40,741 nt of DNA, from positions 1 through 40,741 of the forward strand of contig MLAK01000991.1 in NCBI GenBank assembly GCA_001839685.1, given 5' to 3'. The notes under the pieces are model-generated. The model worked only from the letters and a program-made list of their open reading frames with translations, did not search any database and had not been told where the DNA came from. The stretch comes from Tritrichomonas foetus (lineage: Eukaryota; Parabasalia; Tritrichomonadida; Tritrichomonadidae). Positions 36,499-40,741 of this stretch are shown piece by piece (position 1 is the stretch's first letter; the number at the start of each line of letters is the position of its first letter). Made by a program: the position numbers and the translations under genes.

Positions 36499-37302
36499 AT
36501 GAACAGCAACCTTCATGATAACAGCGATCATACCAAAACAAATACAAATAATACAACAGATACAAGCAGTGGAGAGAATTCTCAAAACCAAACGAATGAT
36601 AACAGCCAATCGAATACAAAAAATCATGTGAATTCACAAACTCCAACAAATACTGACACTCCAAAAGATTCAAACGCATCAAAAGATTCAAACGCTCAGA
36701 AAGATTCAAGCACATCAAAAGATTCAAGCACATCAAAAGATTCAAAAACTCAAAACAATTCATACACGGACCCCAAATTAATTAATGACGCAAACGACAA
36801 AAAATCGTGTGATTCCGATAATTCTGAAAAACAAATAACAAAAGACACTAAAACAAGCAATGAACAAGAGACTGATGACTTGATGAAAGAGCTTGAAGAC
36901 CACAAAAGCCGAATCATTGAAAAAACTCAAAAAATACTGAAAGAAAAAGACCAAAAAATTAATGATTTAGAAAAGCAGCTGATAGAAACACAGGAAGAAA
37001 ATGAGAAATTGAAATTACGAATAAAACTCTTGCTCGAAAACAAAGAACATCTTCCTGATCCAAAAGTGAGAAATGAAGTGAATTTAATTCTGTGCAGAAT
37101 TGTCAGAGGAGCCTATGTTTCATATGAATCAGCTGACAGAGCAATATCAGCAATCAATGATAGATTCCCTGGTTCTGAATCAATCGCAAGGAATGTGATT
37201 TATAACATGTTGCGTGGTTCATACTGTTCATATGATAGAGCATCAAATGCCGCCTCTGAAATTGCGAAAAAACTGGCTGAAGTATGTTTAATTTATAAGT
37301 AA
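36499..37302 (+). CDS. RGxYxSY-repeat family protein, copy 1
   Basis: This 267-residue protein has three parts. An Asn/Ser/Thr/Asp low-complexity head (1-110) includes five six-residue repeats of the form xKDSxx (55-84). A coiled coil follows (about 122-178, EDHKSRIIEKTQKILKEKDQ onward). The C-terminal domain (about 187-262) contains two copies of a motif: RGAYVSYESADRAISAI and RGSYCSYDRASNAASEI, 45 residues apart. The domain and coiled coil match the gene at 39525, so this is a local paralogue pair. The domain is not one I recognise. The ATG at 36499 is supported by the initiator. The two flanking halves of the domain look like an internal duplication of about 45 residues. Confidence 0.75.
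   Translation: MNSNLHDNSDHTKTNTNNTTDTSSGENSQNQTNDNSQSNTKNHVNSQTPTNTDTPKDSNASKDSNAQKDSSTSKDSSTSKDSKTQNNSYTDPKLINDANDKKSCDSDNSEKQITKDTKTSNEQETDDLMKELEDHKSRIIEKTQKILKEKDQKINDLEKQLIETQEENEKLKLRIKLLLENKEHLPDPKVRNEVNLILCRIVRGAYVSYESADRAISAINDRFPGSESIARNVIYNMLRGSYCSYDRASNAASEIAKKLAEVCLIYK
36661..36750 (+). repeat. Five 18-bp tandem repeats inside copy 1
   Basis: In-frame units encode PKDSNA, SKDSNA, QKDSST, SKDSST and SKDSKT. Neighbouring units are nearly identical in DNA, so this is a recent expansion in the disordered head, absent from the paralogue at 39525. Confidence 0.75.
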
Positions 37303-37384
37303 GAGTCTCTTGATAAGAGATATCTATCATTTCAATAAAGAAAATATTCTCATAAAAATAAATTCCAAATTCAATTTTGATTTG

Positions 37385-37385
<1 letters not shown>

Positions 37386-37427
<42 letters not shown>
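37386..37427 (+). repeat. 42-base poly(T) tract
   Basis: An uninterrupted T-run about 85 nt after the stop of the gene at 36499. The length is probably approximate because of sequencing of homopolymers. Confidence 0.75.
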
Positions 37428-37428
<1 letters not shown>

Positions 37429-37622
37429 TTTATGGAGGGGGATTGACTCAGGAGGTTATTGGCTACTTAGAGTTTTCCATATATATTGCATATTACTAAA
37501 AAAATAATGTTACTCTTTTTCACCAATAGAAATTCAATTTTTATTTTCAATTTTGATGTTTATTGTTGATATCAATTTGATTATCTCAATTCATATAGAG
37601 ATTTCATTAGTGTTCGCGCTTG

Positions 37623-37713
37623 TGCCCAAGGGTTGCAAAAATTATGCCCAAGGTTTGCGAAAAATCAGAATAAATTAGGCATCTTTGAAACTTAGGAATC
37701 CCTCCTCCTAAGT
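37623..37713 (+). repeat. Direct duplication and hairpin
   Basis: TGCCCAAGGGTTGCAAAAAT (37623-37642) is repeated with changes at 37645-37665 as a 22-nt tandem pair. Nearby, ACTTAGGA (37690-37697) pairs with TCCTAAGT (37706-37713) around an 8-nt loop. Both are in the 37303-38216 gap, which has no other feature. Confidence 0.55.
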
Positions 37714-38216
37714 ATGCTATAAGTTATATATCCCAAAATAATAGAATAGATTATTTAGCTAATTCTCATACAAAAATAAATCACTGATTTGATTTTCAGC
37801 TTTCATCACAATCCCCATTTAAAGAATTTGCACAAAAATACGATTATTGACTCCTCATATCAATCTGACTTTATGCACAAACAAAATGAACCTGTTAATT
37901 CAACTCCAAATTCCTTTTAAATATATGAAACTCTATTTTTAAACTACAGACTGAAAAACTGATATCTTTACTGTCTGTAATCTTAGACTAATTTTAAAAA
38001 AATGTACAACTTCTCTCTTGAAAGAATAAACAAAAAGAAACTGATTGAATAAGCAAATAGATTCAACATATGTTCTCGTGCAAACTGCCGTAAATTACAT
38101 CAAATAGCGAAGAAAATGAAATAAACAATATAGATCTAAAAAGAAAAAAATGAAAGAATTTTGATCCCAAAATATGTTTATTATCATAACATTCCTATAC
38201 TTTCAATAATTCTTCA

Positions 38217-38540
38217 TTACACTCCTCTCCTACTAGAGGAAGTGTTTGTCTGTTTGCAAGTGAAGGCTGTATTGCTTTTCCATTTTCCAGTTTTCTTTGT
38301 TGGAACGAACTCAACAGGAATGACACTATCATTAATTATAACTTTGTATGGAATTCCATCCATATTTAATGTAACTATTTTAGAATTAGACATTTTTGGA
38401 AATCTCATATTTGATTTCATCTTGGAATTCCTTGTGTGATTATTATAAAATTGTTTGCATTGTAGATTTCTGTAATCATTATGAGATTTGTCATCGTAAT
38501 CTCCACGTCCTCTATCGCAGTCGAATGTTTTATTCATCAT
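38217..38540 (-). CDS. Small protein (107 aa) with initiator, unknown
   Basis: The frame opens with ATG ATG right after an initiator and codes for a basic, Asn/Lys/Arg-rich protein. It has an acidic/aromatic head (DCDRGRGDYDDKSHNDYRN), a central beta-like segment (IVTLNMDGIPYKVIINDSVI) and a Ser/Arg tail. No known domain is recognised. Support comes mainly from the promoter spacing, identical to that of the pseudokinase, and from a hydrophobic core segment. The opposite-strand frame over the same bases is not preferred because it has no initiator. Confidence 0.5.
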   Translation of the reverse strand: MMNKTFDCDRGRGDYDDKSHNDYRNLQCKQFYNNHTRNSKMKSNMRFPKMSNSKIVTLNMDGIPYKVIINDSVIPVEFVPTKKTGKWKSNTAFTCKQTNTSSSRRGV

Positions 38541-38543
38541 TAA

Positions 38544-38549
38544 AAATGA
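38544..38549 (-). promoter_or_regulatory. Initiator of the 107-residue gene
   Basis: TCATTT on the minus strand, with its A 7 nt before the ATG. The string TCATTTTTAATG is the pseudokinase start region minus one T. Confidence 0.5.
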
Positions 38550-39500
38550 AGATTTTCTCCACTCATGTTTTGACTATTTTAAAAATTTTCATTTCTTCTC
38601 AATTTTTCAATAATTATTTAGGCGCTCATACACAATTTATTTCAGTATTTATATGGTCTTACTCCTTCAGCTGTGTCTTCTAATTATGCGACAAAATTAA
38701 CTGATAACTAAGGTTAATGAAAAGAAAGATGATTTATTTTGATTCCAATTCATGAATTGAATATCAAAGTAACTTTAACACAGTTTAGCGTTTATGATAA
38801 ATACCCGCAAGATTATTTTCAGCCTTTTTTCTTTTCTTCTTCTATTAAACCATATTGCATTGTGTAACTTTCTCTGATTCATGAATAATTAATACGGTTC
38901 AAATCGAGCGACTTATTAAGTGATGAAGGATTTTTTTTCCATTGACAGACAAATATCATAATGTTCCCTTTATAATGCAAAGTCTATAAATATAAAGTTT
39001 ATATCTGTATTATATCGTCAACTCAATAAAAAATAAAATTTATGATAATATTAAATAATATTTTCAAGTGAACTGCTAATAGTATCAAAAATAATTAGTT
39101 TCACTGCAAAATTTTGCAAGTTCTTGATAATGAAATCAGCATGTTATTTCCGAATCGAGACCATAACACTTTGAAGTTGAAATAGGAAAACCGTTTTCCA
39201 TTGAATAATCGAATAAATCATTTGACTGATGGCAAACATTTCAACTAAGAATGATAATTTCTAAGTCATCTCTATTAAGACAAAGAATTGTATAGATAGC
39301 ATGTTTATCAATATTTGGTGGTTTAAAATTTTGTTATTCTAATCATTCAAAATCTAATGCCAATAAATGTATTTCATGTCACATCATCGGCATTGAAAAA
39401 AAGCATATTTTTTTGTAAATATTACAAATTTTCTTAGTAAATTAACTTTTTCAATGATAATTGTAATTTTCTGATGAAAATATTTTGTATATAAATATTT
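38550..39500. other. Divergent intergenic region of about 0.95 kb
   Basis: AT-rich DNA between divergent gene starts. A sequence TACGGTTCAAATCGAG at about 38893 superficially resembles a tRNA T-arm but does not fold into one. Nothing else was seen. Confidence 0.4.
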
Positions 39501-39506
39501 TCATTT
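39501..39506 (+). promoter_or_regulatory. Initiator of RGxYxSY family copy 2
   Basis: TCATTT, with its A 22 nt before the ATG at 39525. The adjoining TTTCAC element of copy 1 is absent. Confidence 0.5.
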
Positions 39507-39524
39507 AAATAGTTTGTTGAACAA

Positions 39525-40313
39525 ATGGCTTTACGATGTTTGTACCAGTCCTCCTCTGATGATGAATTTGTTGTTGACAAGAAAAAAATTGTTGAGTTAT
39601 CAGATTCCGATCATGTTACCAATGATAATAATAATAATGATTTGATAGCACAATATAAAATACACCAAAACCATATTCAAAGTATCAAACAAATGTTTGA
39701 TCAAGAGAATCGATCTTTCTTTGTAAAAGCTCAGCAAATTCTCAAAAAGAAAGATCAAACGATTACAAAGCTAAAAGAACAATTAAAAAGTGTTACTGAA
39801 GAACTTGAAGAAATTCGAAATGAAAATGAAGAAATGAAAGATGAAATTGAAGAAATTCGAAATGAAAATGAAGAAATGAAAGATGAAATTGAAGAAATTC
39901 GAAATGAAAATGATGAAATGAAAAATGAAATTGAAGACCTAAAACAAGAAAATGAAAATTTGCGTTCAAGTGAAACAAAATATAAGCTACTCATAAAACT
40001 GTTTAAAATCCGAATTCAACGACTCAAGAAGGAAGCAGCCGAAAATCCGCAAAAACGTGAAGTGGTAATTGATCAAAATGTTGTGAGTGATATAGATTCA
40101 ATACTGTGTAGTACAATTCGAGGAGCATATGTATCCTACAATCAAGCGACATTAGCATCAGGAAAGGTTGATAAAAGATATCCTGGGATAAGAAGCATTG
40201 CTTATTCGATACTTTGTGATCTAGCACGAGGAAAATACTGTTCATATGATACATCAACTAAATGTGCGCGTAAAATAGCCAAGGCAATAGCCAAACAAAG
40301 AATTGGTCAATAA
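39525..40313 (+). CDS. RGxYxSY-repeat family protein, copy 2
   Basis: This 262-residue protein is a paralogue of the gene at 36499. The head (1-45) is acidic and differs from copy 1. A coiled coil (about 58-172) begins with KAQQILKKKDQTITKLKEQL, clearly matching copy 1, and includes a 14-residue tandem repeat. The C-terminal domain (about 190-256) again has two motifs: RGAYVSYNQATLASGKV and RGKYCSYDTSTKCARKI, separated by a KRYPGIRSIAYSIL helix matching copy 1 (DRFPGSESIARNVI). The conserved Arg-Gly-x-Tyr-x-Ser-Tyr spacing and a shared Cys suggest a folded domain, perhaps for binding a partner at the coiled-coil end. The function is unknown. The right flank (40314-40741) holds only AT-rich DNA and an inverted repeat. 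Confidence 0.75.
   Translation: MALRCLYQSSSDDEFVVDKKKIVELSDSDHVTNDNNNNDLIAQYKIHQNHIQSIKQMFDQENRSFFVKAQQILKKKDQTITKLKEQLKSVTEELEEIRNENEEMKDEIEEIRNENEEMKDEIEEIRNENDEMKNEIEDLKQENENLRSSETKYKLLIKLFKIRIQRLKKEAAENPQKREVVIDQNVVSDIDSILCSTIRGAYVSYNQATLASGKVDKRYPGIRSIAYSILCDLARGKYCSYDTSTKCARKIAKAIAKQRIGQ
39807..39932 (+). repeat. Three 42-bp tandem repeats inside copy 2
   Basis: In-frame units of 42 bp (39807-39848, 39849-39890, 39891-39932) encode EEIRNENEEMKDEI and near copies. Units 1 and 2 are identical in DNA, so the coiled coil was lengthened recently by exactly two heptads per unit. Confidence 0.85.
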
Positions 40314-40665
40314 TAATAAAACTATATTTACGATTTGTTCTGTATGTTTTTTCATCTTGTTTTGGAGTTATATTTAATATATTCTTCAGTATATGTTGAA
40401 ACTCTTAATAAGGTGAAACTTATAAAAAGGAGACTCAATCCCTTTTATGTTGGCAAATTGGTGATAGTTTCCCAATCGAATCTAGATTTAGAATTAAATA
40501 ATAATCACCAATAAAGAATAAGTGATATAATAATTTTCTTGATCGATTATTATTGTAAAATTATCACTATTGTGTTGATGAGAAACAGCCCCGATACAAA
40601 ACAATTCAAATGGTCATGAAATATCGAGAAAAAAAGATGGCTAAGGAAATAAAACCTCCTATATG

Positions 40666-40720
40666 AAAGGTTTACAAAATGGTCCCCCAAAGATTTTGTG
40701 GGACCATCCCATAAACCTTT
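40666..40720. repeat. Nested inverted repeat at the right edge
   Basis: AAAGGTTTA (40666-40674) pairs with TAAACCTTT (40712-40720). Inside it ATGGTCCC (40679-40686) pairs with GGGACCAT (40700-40707) around a 13-nt loop, with 4-nt spacers on both sides. A further AAAACCT lies at about 40651. The local GC content is higher than the surroundings. This may be the terminus of a mobile element continuing past the window, or a structured RNA. Confidence 0.65.
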
Positions 40721-40741
40721 GTCCTACCACTGACACTACCA

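Noticed and set aside
37310..37507. 65-codon frame with poly-Phe
   Set aside because: It is created by the 42-base T-run.
38161..38439. Plus-strand frame opposite the 107-residue gene
   Set aside because: No initiator is present. The minus-strand frame has both an ATG and a well-placed initiator.
38765..38785. TTTAACACAG as a possible 3' splice site
   Set aside because: It lacks the full ACTAACACACAG motif, has no GTATGT upstream in a coding frame and no exon on either side.
38890..38912. tRNA-like GGTTCAAATC string
   Set aside because: The flanking bases do not form a T-stem and no acceptor or anticodon arm is found at the right distance.

Overview
The window looks like nuclear DNA from a parabasalid (trichomonad) flagellate, probably Tritrichomonas-like, although the species cannot be fixed from sequence alone. 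The evidence is: (i) AT-rich DNA with mostly intronless protein genes in the standard code; (ii) many genes with an initiator motif TCAYWW only 5-22 nt before the ATG, which is the trichomonad core promoter; (iii) one intron with the parabasalid signals GTATGT and ATTAACACACAG; (iv) a protein resembling the trichomonad-specific initiator-binding domain; (v) a CFAP77-like axonemal protein, which indicates a flagellate. I found no tRNA, rRNA, CRISPR array or intact transposon.

Layout. 0-5 kb: the 3' end of a surface membrane protein whose frame breaks at the left edge, gene debris, an initiator-binding-like factor (1305-1952), a pseudokinase (2317-3288, minus), a frameshifted small gene and a strong hairpin. 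5-8.4 kb: an alpha-solenoid protein, a proline-rich protein and a TBC RabGAP. 8.6-11.5 kb (minus): a polytopic membrane protein whose two ORFs are joined by the intron, and a small protein built from two alternating motifs. 11.9-16 kb: Vps16 (plus) converging on CFAP77 (minus). 16.4-19.4 kb: a decayed gene and a type I surface protein carrying almost all ambiguous bases of the window. 19.4-22.1 kb: a gene-poor stretch with remnants. 22.1-25.3 kb: a C2 plus TerD-like protein and a Hook-domain coiled-coil protein. 25.7-30.7 kb (minus): a 1650-residue helical protein, perhaps spastizin-like. 31.2-35.5 kb: a disordered protein with a helical N-terminus, a BTB-like remnant, a small helical protein and a triple-LIM protein. 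36.5-40.3 kb: two members of an unrecognised coiled-coil family that share a C-terminal domain made of two RGxYxSY repeats, with a small minus-strand gene between them. The right edge holds a nested inverted repeat.

How the genes fit together. There are no operons; each gene appears to have its own promoter. A vesicle-traffic theme recurs (TBC RabGAP, Vps16, Hook adaptor, possible spastizin-like solenoid, C2 protein), alongside cytoskeleton or axoneme (CFAP77, LIM) and surface proteins. This is probably ordinary gene mixture rather than a functional cluster. The best candidates for something undescribed are the RGxYxSY family at 36.5-40.3 kb, the C2/TerD-like fusion, and the alternating-motif protein at 10.8-11.5 kb.

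Where an open frame begins upstream at a non-ATG codon, I give the first in-frame ATG, preferably one with an initiator just before it.
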